Assembly (NCBI GenBank): GCA_018698975.1
Contig: JABIPQ010000080.1
Location: forward strand, 1 to 37,160
DNA length: 37,160 nt
From: Gammaproteobacteria bacterium
GTDB taxonomy: Bacteria > Pseudomonadota > Gammaproteobacteria > Pseudomonadales > Pseudohongiellaceae
Direction: 5' to 3'
Numbering within the stretch: the first letter of the stretch is position 1; each line of letters opens with the position of its first letter. Below are positions 7,751 to 16,675 of the stretch, one piece after another. Position numbers and translations under genes: made by a program. The notes beneath the pieces are model-generated. The model did not search any database. It was not told where the DNA came from and was given only the letters and a program-made list of their open reading frames with translations.

Positions 7751-8602
7751 ATGAGTAATGGACAATCAATTCATCCGAAACCGAGCTCAAATCTTAGTCA
7801 GGTAAAAAATATAGTGGTTGTTGCCTCTGGCAAGGGCGGAGTAGGGAAATCTACCACTGCTGTAAACCTTGCTTTGGCAATGGCCAAGCAGGGGCATAAA
7901 GTGGGGTTGTTTGATGCTGATATATATGGTCCCAGTCAGCCGATGATGTTGGGTATTGCGCCTGGCACGCGACCGGAAATTATTGATGGCAAAGTGATGA
8001 AGCCGGTTGAGGTTCATGGTATCAAATGTAATTCAGTGGGTTTGCTTGTCGATGAGAATCAGGCCATGGTCTGGAGAGGTCCCATGGTAGTGGGTGCCTT
8101 TAATCAGATTCTCAATGATACCCAATGGGGTGATCTGGATTTTCTTATCGTGGATATGCCGCCAGGTACAGGGGATATTCAGCTTAGTCTTTCTCAGTCA
8201 GTCCCGGTCTCCGGTGCGGTCATTGTCACCACACCTCAGGATGTTGCATTACTGGATGCGAAACGGGGTATTGAGATGTTCCGTAAAGTGGAAATTCCTA
8301 TTCTGGGTATCGTGGAAAATATGAGTATCCATGTATGCAGTGAATGTGGTCACAGTGAACATATTTTTGGTGATGGCGGAGCGAATCGTATAGCGCAAAA
8401 TTATGACGTTCCCCTGCTAGGTCATTTACCGCTGGATGTAAAAATTCGTGAACAATGTGATGAAGGAAAGCCAGCGGTGGCCAGTGATCCAAATAGCAAG
8501 GTAAGTGAAATTTACTTCGAAATTGCGACAAAGGTTGCTGAACAACTCGCTGTTGTAAGTACAGCGAAAGCAATGCCGAATATATCTATTAGTGATGACT
8601 AA
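7751..8602 (+). CDS. apbC: Mrp/ApbC-type P-loop iron-sulfur cluster carrier
   Basis: The 283-residue protein is a Mrp/NBP35-family ATPase that carries and delivers Fe-S clusters to target enzymes in the cytoplasm. The deviant Walker A motif GKGGVGKST is at 27-35, the FDADIYGPSQP segment at 54-64, the DMPPGTGD switch at 135-142 and the cluster-binding CxxC pair is C196 and C199 (VCSECGH). The N-terminal MIP18/DUF59 domain found in many bacterial Mrp proteins is absent; this form has only about 20 residues before the P-loop, hence its shorter length. The ATG at 7751 starts just after the inverted repeat, so that palindrome lies in the leader. The next gene is convergent. Confidence 0.94.
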   Translation: MSNGQSIHPKPSSNLSQVKNIVVVASGKGGVGKSTTAVNLALAMAKQGHKVGLFDADIYGPSQPMMLGIAPGTRPEIIDGKVMKPVEVHGIKCNSVGLLVDENQAMVWRGPMVVGAFNQILNDTQWGDLDFLIVDMPPGTGDIQLSLSQSVPVSGAVIVTTPQDVALLDAKRGIEMFRKVEIPILGIVENMSIHVCSECGHSEHIFGDGGANRIAQNYDVPLLGHLPLDVKIREQCDEGKPAVASDPNSKVSEIYFEIATKVAEQLAVVSTAKAMPNISISDD

Positions 8603-8616
8603 TAAATAGATTAGCC

Positions 8617-9138
8617 TTAAAGGTTTGGTAATTCCCTGAGGTAAGCAAACAGTTTTCGGGAAGCGGCAGGCGGTTTATTTTCCTGTATTTCCTTGCTTGC
8701 CTGTCTGATCAATTGACGGATATGCTGAATATCCAGCTCTGGACACTGTTTGATGAGTTCATCAAGGGTGGATTGATCATCAGATAGTAACTGTTCGCGG
8801 ATTTTTTCCAGGCGCTGGAAACGGCTTTTCTCCATCATAGCCTGCTGGCCGTCTTCATCCAGTACAGACTTTATCCACTGAACATCAACATTGCGCATTA
8901 CTTTGCCAATGAACTGTAATTGGCGTTTTCTGGCACCATGTTTATTGGGTAAGCGTTTATATTCTTTAATGGCTTGCAGCAGGGTTTCAGTCAACTTACA
9001 TTTTTCCAGCAAGTTATTTGGTATTTGGGTGAGTTTCTTGCCGAGGTCCTGTAATGCCAGCATTTCTTTTTTACGCCGGGTTTTACTGATTTCTTCTTCC
9101 AGTGATGCTTCCAGTTCGTCTGCGTTTTGCTCGATCAT
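8617..9138 (-). CDS. darP: DarP/YjgA family ribosome-associated protein
   Basis: The 173-residue, highly charged helical protein matches the YjgA (DUF615) family, now named DarP for a role in late 50S ribosomal subunit assembly. Characteristic blocks are KKEMLALQDLGKKL, LPNKHGARKRQLQFIGKVMR and the C-terminal RKLFAYLRELPNL. It is cytoplasmic with no signal or membrane segment. The start ATG lies 15 bases after the mgtE stop codon on the same strand, so co-transcription with mgtE is likely. It is convergent with apbC, with only 14 bases between the stop codons. Confidence 0.92.
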   Translation of the reverse strand: MIEQNADELEASLEEEISKTRRKKEMLALQDLGKKLTQIPNNLLEKCKLTETLLQAIKEYKRLPNKHGARKRQLQFIGKVMRNVDVQWIKSVLDEDGQQAMMEKSRFQRLEKIREQLLSDDQSTLDELIKQCPELDIQHIRQLIRQASKEIQENKPPAASRKLFAYLRELPNL

Positions 9139-9153
9139 GACTTAAGTATCTGT

Positions 9154-10512
9154 TTAGTAAAAAATCGTGGCCAGGCCAAGAAAGGATAAAAATCCCACCA
9201 CGTCGGTGATTGTGGTGAGGGCTACTCCGCCCGCCAGGGCAGGGTCAATTTTGAGTGACTTCAACAGCATTGGCAGGTAGGCGCCAGCAAGAGCTGCAGT
9301 GAGCAGATTGATAATCATGGCTCCTGCAAATATATACCCCAGAGTAATATCGGAAAACCACAGGGCGGCGACTATGGCCGCAACCACTGCCCACAGAATA
9401 CCATTGAGTAAGGCTACCTTGAGTTCTCGATTCATTAGCCAGCCGGCATTGGTTTTACCAATCTGCCCAAGTGCCATACTCCTGATCACCAGCGTCAACG
9501 TCTGGTTGCCAGCGACCCCTCCCATGCTGGCTACGATTGTCATCAGTACCGCCAGAGCAACTACCTTATCAATTGTTTCTGAAAACTGGCTGATTACTGA
9601 CGCTGCGATAAAAGCGGTGAGCAGATTGATACCCAGCCAGAGGGCCCGGCGTTTGCTGGTTTTTAGTACAGGGGCAAAGGTGTCTTCTTCTTCATCCAGA
9701 CCAGCCATACCCATAAGGGAGTGATCTGCATCGTCGCGGATAACATCCACCACGTCATCAATGGTAATCCTTCCCAGTAGTTTGCCGTCTTCATCCACGA
9801 CTGGCGCGGAGACCAGGTCCATACGTTCAAATAATCGGGCTACTTCATTGGCGCTCATCGAGACTGGAATGGCATCATAGTCGGTGATCATTACCTGATC
9901 GACAGTGTCATTGGGGTCGGAGACCAGAAGTTTGCGTAGAGGGAGAATGCCTACAAGGTGATCTTCCCGATTAACCACAATAAGCTTATCTGTCATAAGG
10001 GGAATTTCATTATGACGACGCAGGTAGCGAAGTACTACATCAAGAGTATGACTTGGTCGCACAGTAATGGTGTCAGTGTTGAGCAGGCCACCGGCAGTGT
10101 CTTCCTGGTAGGACAGTACCGTTTCAAGACGATTGCGATCCAGCTCATCCATGGCGAGCAGAACCTGGTTAATCACCTTTTCCGGTAATTGCTGAAGGAT
10201 ATCGGCAATATCATCCGTCTCCAGACCTTCAGTCATCGAAGCGACTTCCTCCGGGCTCAACTTACCAAGAAAATCTGCCTGGATATCTTCGTTCAGGAAA
10301 TTAAGGACTTCACCTTCATTGGTTTTTTCTACTAATTGCCAGAGTACTTCGCGAGCATTATGAGGAGAGGATTCAAGTAGATGGGCAATAGTTGCTGCTG
10401 GTAATGCATTAAGCATGCGTCGGACACGTACGAAGGCGCCGCTATCAAGTGCTGAACCCAGCTCTTGTAGTTGCTCCTGTGTCTGAATGCTTTTGTCGTT
10501 GGTTTCCAGCAT
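9154..10512 (-). CDS. mgtE: MgtE-type magnesium transporter
   Basis: The 452-residue protein has the complete MgtE plan: a cytosolic N domain of helical repeats (about 25-130), a pair of CBS domains (about 135-260) and a C-terminal pore domain with five membrane segments (about 285-452). Conserved pore elements include NQTLTLVIRS and GVALTTITDVVGFL, whose Asp is the position that coordinates Mg2+ in the pore of known structures. It is an inner-membrane Mg2+ channel whose cytosolic domains close it when internal Mg2+ is high. The acidic residues in the N/CBS region (EEDTFAPVLK just before the pore) fit this mechanism. It lies downstream of the rapZ-ptsO group and upstream of darP. Confidence 0.95.
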   Translation of the reverse strand: MLETNDKSIQTQEQLQELGSALDSGAFVRVRRMLNALPAATIAHLLESSPHNAREVLWQLVEKTNEGEVLNFLNEDIQADFLGKLSPEEVASMTEGLETDDIADILQQLPEKVINQVLLAMDELDRNRLETVLSYQEDTAGGLLNTDTITVRPSHTLDVVLRYLRRHNEIPLMTDKLIVVNREDHLVGILPLRKLLVSDPNDTVDQVMITDYDAIPVSMSANEVARLFERMDLVSAPVVDEDGKLLGRITIDDVVDVIRDDADHSLMGMAGLDEEEDTFAPVLKTSKRRALWLGINLLTAFIAASVISQFSETIDKVVALAVLMTIVASMGGVAGNQTLTLVIRSMALGQIGKTNAGWLMNRELKVALLNGILWAVVAAIVAALWFSDITLGYIFAGAMIINLLTAALAGAYLPMLLKSLKIDPALAGGVALTTITDVVGFLSFLGLATIFY

Positions 10513-10614
10513 GGAAAAAACCTACCATTTTTACTTCAATTAATAAGATGATCCGCGTCTATAACCGCCAGACTACTTTGGAATGAGAAAGCATCAATCT
10601 TATGTTGTTAGAGT

Positions 10615-10893
10615 TTATTCAACGTGAGCATCTTCTCCGAAATTATTTTCAACCAGCGCCTTAATTGCCTGTAGTACTTCGGTCTCATCATTGCCATTAA
10701 TGATCAACATCAGTTCGGTGCCAGGCGAAGCTGCTAATAACATGACTGATAAGATGCTTTTTCCATCAACGGTTTTAGCTCCATTACTAATTTCAACGGT
10801 ACTGGAAAAACTGCTGATGGTTTCTACAAGTTTTGCAGCTGCGCGAGCATGCAGCCCTGTTCGGTTTTTTATTGTTATCGGTGATTCAATCAT
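10615..10893 (-). CDS. ptsO: NPr, HPr-like phosphocarrier of the nitrogen PTS
   Basis: The 92-residue protein is an HPr-family phosphocarrier. The phosphorylated histidine is H15 in NRTGLHARAA, and S46 lies in GKSILSVM at the place of the regulatory serine of HPr. In the nitrogen-related PTS it passes phosphate from PtsP (EI-Ntr) to PtsN (EIIA-Ntr). PtsN is encoded two genes upstream in the same group, while PtsP is not in this window. It follows rapZ after 37 bases, the order known from Pseudomonas and Enterobacteria, which supports NPr over sugar-PTS HPr. Confidence 0.94.
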   Translation of the reverse strand: MIESPITIKNRTGLHARAAAKLVETISSFSSTVEISNGAKTVDGKSILSVMLLAASPGTELMLIINGNDETEVLQAIKALVENNFGEDAHVE

Positions 10894-10930
10894 AAACTGC
10901 TTACTGTCTTTTTGATTATTATTTTCAGGA

Positions 10931-11788
10931 TCAGCTGATCTCTTTATGCCGGACCTGTATGTTTAGTTTTTCACTGGTGAAATGCTTTTTAAGTTTTTCA
11001 CAAATAAAAACAGATCTGTGTTGTCCGCCAGTACAGCCAATGGCAATTGTAATATAGCTTCTGTTATTTGCTTCAAATCTGGGCAGCCAGCGCACAAGAA
11101 AGTCTTTGATATCATTATACATTTCCTGAACTTCCTGTTGCGACTCCAGATAGTCAATAACCTCTTTGTTAAGCCCATTCAGGCTGCGTAACTGGATGAC
11201 CCAGTAAGGGTTAGGTAAACATCGAACATCAAATACAATATCTGCATCAACAGGCACGCCATTTTTAAAGCCAAAGGACTGGAATTGTACAGCCATGCCC
11301 GCAGCATCATGTGTTGTTACACGATTTTTGACGATATCACGAAGCTGATGCAGGGACAGTGAGCTGGTATCGATTGTCAGGTTTGCCAATGAAATTATCG
11401 GAGAAAGCAGCTGCTTTTCCTTTTTAATAGCCTCAAGGAGTCCAAGATTTTCACTGGTCAGTGGATGCTTGCGACGCGTTTCACTAAAACGCTTTAGCAA
11501 GGTATTGTCATCGGCATCGAGAAATATAATCTGGCGCTCAATTGTACTGCTATCTAGTTGTTTAAAAATGTCAGGGAATTTTTCCAGGTCTTCTGAAATA
11601 TTTCTGGCATCTATGCTGACAGCAACCTCCTGGAATTCAGGGTGTAAATCTTTACTGACTCTTTCAGTGAGGGTGCCCAGCATGCTCGCAGGCAAATTAT
11701 CAACACAGTAGTAACCGATATCTTCCAATACATGAAGACAGGTACTTTTACCTGAACCAGACCTTCCACTGATAACAATAAGTTTCAT
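10931..11788 (-). CDS. rapZ: RapZ, RNase adapter / P-loop nucleotide-binding protein
   Basis: The 285-residue product has Walker A GRSGSGKST at 8-16, YCVDNLPASM soon after it, and the conserved C-terminal domain with GCTGGQHRSVF, all typical of RapZ (YhbJ/YvcJ). In E. coli RapZ binds the small RNA GlmZ and recruits RNase E, controlling GlmS and amino-sugar supply for the envelope. Whether GlmY/GlmZ RNAs exist here cannot be seen. It sits between ptsN and ptsO as in most Gammaproteobacteria. A second, mutated copy of its start region lies 51 bases upstream (11817-11845). Confidence 0.95.
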   Translation of the reverse strand: MKLIVISGRSGSGKSTCLHVLEDIGYYCVDNLPASMLGTLTERVSKDLHPEFQEVAVSIDARNISEDLEKFPDIFKQLDSSTIERQIIFLDADDNTLLKRFSETRRKHPLTSENLGLLEAIKKEKQLLSPIISLANLTIDTSSLSLHQLRDIVKNRVTTHDAAGMAVQFQSFGFKNGVPVDADIVFDVRCLPNPYWVIQLRSLNGLNKEVIDYLESQQEVQEMYNDIKDFLVRWLPRFEANNRSYITIAIGCTGGQHRSVFICEKLKKHFTSEKLNIQVRHKEIS

Positions 11789-11845
11789 CCATTTCTGCCG
11801 TTACTTAACAGCCAGCCCACTGATAACAATAAGTTTTATTCATTT
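11766..11845. repeat. Direct duplication of the rapZ start region
   Basis: The 29 bases at 11766-11794 cover the rapZ start and first codons. They recur at 11817-11845 with two changes, exactly 51 bases apart. On the coding strand both differences are G-to-A, and one of them turns the rapZ ATG into ATA in the upstream copy. The copy lies in the ptsN-rapZ gap, so it looks like a local duplication in which only the downstream copy still starts rapZ. Confidence 0.8.
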
Positions 11846-11861
11846 TTACCTTTATTAATTC

Positions 11862-12338
11862 TTACTCTGTTTCGTCGTCTGGCTGGGTTATCTCTGCTGT
11901 TGCAGCAGCAAAGAGCTCAGCGTTGCCGTTACAGCCTCTTAAATTGGAACAATATTCATTATTGTTAAAGCGTTCTGCCAGATTACGTAAAACATCAAGA
12001 TGACCTTCAATAGTGTTTTCAGGAACCAGTAAATAAAAAAGTAAATCAACCGGTTTGCCATCAATGGCATCGAAATCAATGGGTTTTTCCAGTTTGATCA
12101 AGCAACCGATTGTGCTTTCACATTTGGGAACCCGGCAATGGGGTATGGCGATGCCATTACCCAGGCCGGTGCTGCCTAATTGTTCACGGGCAATCAATGC
12201 GTTATAAATCTGGTTGGCGTCCACTGAAGTGACTTTCTCAGCTATGAGCTCAGCACTTGTTTCCAGTAATCGTTTTTTGCTGACTCCCTGGATATTACAA
12301 AAGGTCAGGTCAGGGGATAGAATTGTATTAAGTTCCAT
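11862..12338 (-). CDS. ptsN: PtsN, EIIA-Ntr of the nitrogen PTS
   Basis: The 158-residue protein is a PTS EIIA type 2 domain. The phosphorylated histidine is H67 in GNGIAIPHCR, and LLFYLLVPEN follows in the usual place. EIIA-Ntr is a regulator that does not transport sugar; it receives phosphate from NPr and controls potassium transport and other targets in known species. It is encoded 67 bases downstream of rpoN. The hpf gene that normally sits between rpoN and ptsN is absent. The C-terminus TQPDDETE is slightly extended and acidic. Confidence 0.95.
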   Translation of the reverse strand: MELNTILSPDLTFCNIQGVSKKRLLETSAELIAEKVTSVDANQIYNALIAREQLGSTGLGNGIAIPHCRVPKCESTIGCLIKLEKPIDFDAIDGKPVDLLFYLLVPENTIEGHLDVLRNLAERFNNNEYCSNLRGCNGNAELFAAATAEITQPDDETE

Positions 12339-12405
12339 ATCTCTTTAATCTCTTTATTATTTTTACTTCATTCTAGTTAGGCGTAAGTTTTCTAAATCCA
12401 ATAAT

Positions 12406-13920
12406 TTATAACAGTCTTTTTCTCTCGTTCGAAGGCGCGATGGACAACGATTCCCGGTACTTTGCTATTGTGCGTCGGGCTATATTGATGCCCTGGTCTG
12501 ATAGCACCTGGGTGATTTTGCTGTCGCTTAATGGTTTCTGAGGGTTTTCAGCAGCGACCAGTTTTTTGATCAATGCCCTGATAGCAGTGGAAGAACATTC
12601 GCCACCGCCTTCAGTACCGACATGGCTGGAGAAAAAGTATTTTAATTCAAATATGCCGCGCGGTGTGTGCATATATTTTTGAGTTGTCACCCGCGAAATT
12701 GTTGATTCATGCATGCCAACCGCTTCAGCAATATCATGTAAAACCAGCGGTTTCATCGCTTCGTCACCATAATTCAGAAAACCTTTCTGGTGTTCTACAA
12801 TTTTATTGGAAACCTTCATCAAGGTTTCATTTCTGCTATGCAGACTTTTAATAAACCAGCGTGCTTCCTGGAGATTTTCCTTGATAAAAGTATTATCTGC
12901 TTCTGAGCTTTTGCCATTAGCGAGCATGGCGTATTCAGGGTTTACACGAATTTTCGGAGCGGTTTCCGGATTCAGCTCTGCAACCCAGTGTCCATTTTTC
13001 TTACTTACAAAAACATCGGGTACCACATAGGTGGTGTCTGAAGGAGTGATTTCTGAGCCCGGCTTGGGATTCAGGCTCAGGATGATTTTTAGAGCTTCCT
13101 TTAATTCCGGTTCTTTGATTTTTAGTGCTTTGAGGATGTGGCTGTAATCATGACTGGCTAACTGTGGCAGATAATCGTTGATCACCTTGCTTGTTGTTTC
13201 AATGCAGGGCAAGCCGGTATCGATATGCTTTAGCTGTATCCCCAGGCATTCTTTTAAATCCCTATAGCCAACACCAACCGGGTCAAATTGCTGAATGAGA
13301 TGGAGTACAGCGGTGACTTCTTCTTCATCTATGTCCAGTTCCTTGATCAGAGAGGCATGAATGGATTCTATAGTCACAGTCAGCAGGCCATTAGGGTCTA
13401 TGGCATCTATAATTGCCATGGCGATAAGTCTGTCACCGTCTGACATGTGCGTCAGGTTTAGCTGCCAGTTGAGATGATCCTGGAGAGTGCCGCTCTTACT
13501 GTTGCGGGACTCGAAGTCGAAATCTCCGCCATCTGGAACAGGTGCCGCAGAGGGCAGAGTGGTATTGGTATAAACATCCTCCCAGCTACTGTCTACTGAT
13601 AAATCAGTGGGAATATTCTTGTCATCCCAATTATCTTCACTGGCGAATTCAGCATTAGGATCCTGATCAATGTCTGACTTTTTTGCTTCTGTAACGGAGG
13701 AAAACTCTTCATTTTGATCGAAGTCATTCTCACCTTTTGACTCTGAGGATTCTGCTGAATCCGAAGAATCATCGACTTCAAGAAGAGGGTTGGACTCCAG
13801 GGCTTCCTGAATTTCCTGTTGCAGATCCAGCGTAGAAAGTTGCAGCAAACGTATAGCCTGTTGCAACTGTGGGGTCATGGTGAGCTGCTGACCCATTTTT
13901 ATCTGGAGTGATAGCTTCAT
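12406..13920 (-). CDS. rpoN: RNA polymerase sigma-54 factor
   Basis: The 504-residue protein carries all sigma-54 regions. Region I (MKLSLQIKMGQQLTMTPQLQQAIRLLQLS) interacts with activator and core. An unusually acidic Asp/Ser/Glu-rich region II spans roughly 50-120. Core-binding and DNA-binding parts follow, and the RpoN box ARRTIAKYRE lies near the C-terminus. I chose the ATG at 13920 because the protein then begins exactly with the conserved region I; an upstream in-frame ATG at 13953 would add 11 unconserved residues. It directs transcription from -24/-12 promoters with enhancer-binding ATPases, none of which is encoded here. A 284-base gap separates it from lptB, leaving room for its own promoter. 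Confidence 0.96.
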   Translation of the reverse strand: MKLSLQIKMGQQLTMTPQLQQAIRLLQLSTLDLQQEIQEALESNPLLEVDDSSDSAESSESKGENDFDQNEEFSSVTEAKKSDIDQDPNAEFASEDNWDDKNIPTDLSVDSSWEDVYTNTTLPSAAPVPDGGDFDFESRNSKSGTLQDHLNWQLNLTHMSDGDRLIAMAIIDAIDPNGLLTVTIESIHASLIKELDIDEEEVTAVLHLIQQFDPVGVGYRDLKECLGIQLKHIDTGLPCIETTSKVINDYLPQLASHDYSHILKALKIKEPELKEALKIILSLNPKPGSEITPSDTTYVVPDVFVSKKNGHWVAELNPETAPKIRVNPEYAMLANGKSSEADNTFIKENLQEARWFIKSLHSRNETLMKVSNKIVEHQKGFLNYGDEAMKPLVLHDIAEAVGMHESTISRVTTQKYMHTPRGIFELKYFFSSHVGTEGGGECSSTAIRALIKKLVAAENPQKPLSDSKITQVLSDQGINIARRTIAKYRESLSIAPSNERKRLL

Positions 13921-14204
13921 ACTATAAAGACTTATCCTGCATGAAAGACTCATCCTGGGTGCCTGAATGCAGGCAACTTTACAAGTGATCAGGGATATTT
14001 AGTGCCCGGATCAGGGGCGCAAGAATAGCAAATTTCGGGGTTAGGGGACAGGAATTCCTGATATCGGGAATGATTATTGCATCTGATCAAGAACAGATCA
14101 AAAACAGGTCAAAAACGAGCCATAATTGGCAGGTTTTGGGTGATAAGGCCTGTGATGCCAGTTTCAACGGTGAATAAAACGAGAGCATTGAATGGGTAGA
14201 ATCT
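13921..14204. other. rpoN-lptB intergenic gap
   Basis: This 284-base gap has no convincing gene. Around 14086-14117 there is a short imprecise repetition (AGATCAAAAACAGGTCAAAAAC). It probably holds the rpoN promoter on the minus strand, but I cannot place -35 and -10 boxes with confidence. Confidence 0.4.
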
Positions 14205-14930
14205 CTACAGTTTAAACTGATGTCCGAGATAAACATCTTTAACCTGTTGATTATTAAGGATCTCATCAGGACTGCCAGAGGCGAGAATGGAACCTTCGTT
14301 AACAATGTAAGCTTTCTGGCAGATATCCAGGGTCTCTCTAACGTTATGGTCAGTCACCAGAATGCCTATGCCTCTTTCGCTCAGATTGCGAATAATCTGT
14401 TTGATGTCATTTACCGAAATCGGGTCTACGCCTGCAAAAGGCTCGTCAAGCAGAATGAAAGCAGGATCTGTAGCCAAAGCCCTGGCAATTTCAGCGCGAC
14501 GCCTTTCGCCACCTGACAAGCTCATCCCTTGAGTATTTGCGATGTGCTCAATATGGAACTCATGCATCAGGCTCAGGGCTTTTTCCTCCCGTTGCGCCTT
14601 GCTGAGTTCGGGCCGGGTTTCCAGAATGGCCAGAATATTGTCTTTGACCGTGAGTTTTCTGAAGATGGAGGCTTCCTGGGGCAAATAACCAAGTCCTTTT
14701 CTGGCACGCTCATGCATTGGCGCCCGGGATATATCTTCATTATCAATAAAAACGCTGCCATGGTCGGCCTGGATAAGACCAATGATCATATAAAAAGAAG
14801 TGGTTTTACCTGCCCCGTTAGGGCCAAGCAGTCCGATAATCTCTCCGCTATGCACTTCGATGGAAGTATCTGAAACGACCTTCCTGCCCTTGTAGGATTT
14901 GGCCAGGTGTACAGCTCTAAGGGATTTCAT
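14205..14930 (-). CDS. lptB: LptB, ATPase of the LPS export ABC transporter
   Basis: The 241-residue ABC ATPase has Walker [10 protein letters not shown] (36-44), the Q-loop Q85 in LPQEASIF, the signature LSGGE (138-142) and Walker B FILLDEP with catalytic E163. LptB works as a dimer with the membrane proteins LptF and LptG (not in this window) to extract LPS from the inner membrane and push it along the LptC-LptA bridge. It follows lptA after 8 bases, and lptC and lptA come immediately before it, so they are one operon. The length matches the E. coli protein (241). Confidence 0.96.
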   Translation of the reverse strand: MKSLRAVHLAKSYKGRKVVSDTSIEVHSGEIIGLLGPNGAGKTTSFYMIIGLIQADHGSVFIDNEDISRAPMHERARKGLGYLPQEASIFRKLTVKDNILAILETRPELSKAQREEKALSLMHEFHIEHIANTQGMSLSGGERRRAEIARALATDPAFILLDEPFAGVDPISVNDIKQIIRNLSERGIGILVTDHNVRETLDICQKAYIVNEGSILASGSPDEILNNQQVKDVYLGHQFKL

Positions 14931-14938
14931 TGCGTGCT

Positions 14939-15478
14939 CTACTGACCGTTCTTCGGAGAAATAAGGTATTTGCCTTGTTCACCATTTTCGCACGAAGGTG
15001 CAGAAAGTTGTTTGCTTTCCAAATAGTAATCAATATGGCAACCGGTCATCAGATCATTGCCCTGGGAGAATCTTGCATTTTCATCCACAGACAAATGCTG
15101 GGAATCATAATCCAGAATTATGGTAGTAGCCTCGGCAGTAACGATGGCCTGTTCAATTGCAGGCTGTTGTTGAAATTGTGCGGGCGAACCGATGACGGTG
15201 ATTTTTTTTACCTGACCATCAATACGCTCAATGGTGATTTCCTGGCCAGAGATTTTAAGTGTGCCCTGGGTAATTTCCGCAGGTGTTTGCGGGCTTCCAT
15301 AAAATACCTGTTTACCTTCATCCAGCAGTAGCAGGCTATTGTCATATGTCCCCAGAATGGGTTGCTCGGCATCTTCTGGCAGTGCCTGAACTTCAGCCAG
15401 GAAAGAAGTGGCCGTCAATAAAAATACAGAGAGCTTGTAAAACTGTTTTAACAAAAAAGCATATCTACTCATTGTCAT
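14939..15478 (-). CDS. lptA: LptA, periplasmic LPS transport bridge protein
   Basis: The 179-residue product has a signal peptide ([25 protein letters not shown], cleavage expected after VQA) followed by an OstA/LptA-type beta-jellyroll that binds the lipid A part of LPS and links LptC to LptD. Typical LptA features include [17 protein letters not shown] and [18 protein letters not shown]. The start is chosen at 15478 (MTMSRYAF), overlapping the end of lptC by 14 bases; an ATG two codons later (15472) is equally possible. Longer in-frame extensions to 15532 would bury the signal peptide. The position between lptC and lptB confirms the assignment, since the family diverges strongly in sequence. 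Confidence 0.93.
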   Translation of the reverse strand: MTMSRYAFLLKQFYKLSVFLLTATSFLAEVQALPEDAEQPILGTYDNSLLLLDEGKQVFYGSPQTPAEITQGTLKISGQEITIERIDGQVKKITVIGSPAQFQQQPAIEQAIVTAEATTIILDYDSQHLSVDENARFSQGNDLMTGCHIDYYLESKQLSAPSCENGEQGKYLISPKNGQ

Positions 15479-16094
15479 ATTGCAGTTGTCCATTAGCCAG
15501 TTGTCTGAAAACATTGATATTGAGATCTGCATTAATGCCAGTGCTTGTTGAAGAAAAGCCGTCAGCTTCGAATAATACGTTACTTTGTGAACTCATGCTT
15601 TTTTCTTCAGGATAGATGGTCAGTGAGTCAGTATATATATTGATTGGGGAACCATCTGCAGCGATGCCGCTGATAATAACATTTTCATTCAATTCCAGTC
15701 GTTCCTGATTACGCTGTGTATCCAGCTCAATTCTGCCACTGCCGGAATTTATTTCCCATGCTGCGTTATCTTCGCCGTAAAGCATAAAATGAGGAGCTTC
15801 AATAATGCTGTATTCCGGGTTTGGAAAATGTGTAACACGAACCGCCTGGAAACGATAATCGCTGACTCCATCAGCGGTATAGTGAACGGTATCCACATTT
15901 GCCATGAAATAATCATAATCTTGTGACTGCAGATCAAGTAAGCGGGTGATATCAAGAATTTCTTCATCGGTGGCAGAATCAAGTAAGTAATACATGATTC
16001 CCGATAACAGAAAAATAGCCAGAAAGTGATTCCTGAGATTGGTTTTGCCAGGTTCGGGTTTGTTCCTGGCGGATTTTGATAAGGTGGTATTCAT
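15465..16094 (-). CDS. lptC: LptC, inner-membrane anchored LPS transport protein
   Basis: The 209-residue protein has one N-terminal membrane segment at about 24-43 (NHFLAIFLLSGIMYYLLDS) and a periplasmic LptC/OstA-like jellyroll (for example VRVTHFPNPEYSIIEAPHFMLYG and GSPINIYTDSLTIYPEEKSMSS). LptC takes LPS from LptBFG and hands it to LptA. It ends inside the start region of lptA and follows kdsC after 21 bases. The charged N-terminal tail before the membrane segment is about 20 residues, a little long for the family. Confidence 0.92.
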   Translation of the reverse strand: MNTTLSKSARNKPEPGKTNLRNHFLAIFLLSGIMYYLLDSATDEEILDITRLLDLQSQDYDYFMANVDTVHYTADGVSDYRFQAVRVTHFPNPEYSIIEAPHFMLYGEDNAAWEINSGSGRIELDTQRNQERLELNENVIISGIAADGSPINIYTDSLTIYPEEKSMSSQSNVLFEADGFSSTSTGINADLNINVFRQLANGQLQYDNE

Positions 16095-16115
16095 GCCGGT
16101 AAATTAGGCTCTTAT

Positions 16116-16646
16116 TTAGAGAAAAGGGCTGACGGCATCATCAAATTTTTCCTGTGCCTGCAAGATCCAGTCACAAATTTCACGGACGGCGCCATTGCCT
16201 CCTTCTCGTGAAGTGATTGCATCAGCAGCATCCTTTACCAGGAAATGACCATTCGGCACAGTAATGCCCATTTTAACTTGCGTGATGCAGGCAAGGTCCG
16301 GCAGATCATCTCCGGCATAGGCGACCTGGGAATATTCCATTCCAAGTGTGTTGAGTAATTCTTCAAGGATATTTAATTTATCATCCCGGCCTTGATAGAC
16401 ATGTTTAATACCCAGGTTTTTCGCGCGAACGGCGACTATTTCTGATTGTCGTCCGGTAATCAGGGCGACTTTTATGCCTGCATTCTGCAGCATTTTTAAT
16501 CCCAGGCCATCCATTGTATTGAATGCTTTGATTTCTTCGCCATTGTTGGAAAAATATAACTTGCCATCAGTCATCACGCCGTCGACATCCAGAACCAGCA
16601 ACTTGATGTCCGCGGCCAGTGTGTTTATGTGGTTCTGATTACTCAT
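16116..16646 (-). CDS. kdsC: KdsC, 3-deoxy-D-manno-octulosonate 8-phosphate phosphatase
   Basis: The 176-residue HAD-family phosphatase converts Kdo-8-phosphate to Kdo for the LPS inner core. The catalytic aspartates are D20 and D22 in LLVLDVDGVMTDG. Further HAD motifs are ALITGRQSEIV and YAGDDLPDLACI. Like other KdsC proteins it lacks a large cap domain and should act as a tetramer. It follows kdsD after 29 bases, so consecutive Kdo pathway enzymes are encoded together upstream of the LPS export genes. Confidence 0.95.
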   Translation of the reverse strand: MSNQNHINTLAADIKLLVLDVDGVMTDGKLYFSNNGEEIKAFNTMDGLGLKMLQNAGIKVALITGRQSEIVAVRAKNLGIKHVYQGRDDKLNILEELLNTLGMEYSQVAYAGDDLPDLACITQVKMGITVPNGHFLVKDAADAITSREGGNGAVREICDWILQAQEKFDDAVSPFL

Positions 16647-16675
16647 TTATGCCAACACCCTTTCTCAATTTCCCG

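Noticed and set aside
14120-14145. A possible sigma-54 (-24/-12) promoter near rpoN, from a TTGGCAGGTTTTGGG sequence.
   Set aside because: The GG and GC elements are wrongly spaced and on the plus strand, with no plus-strand gene downstream.
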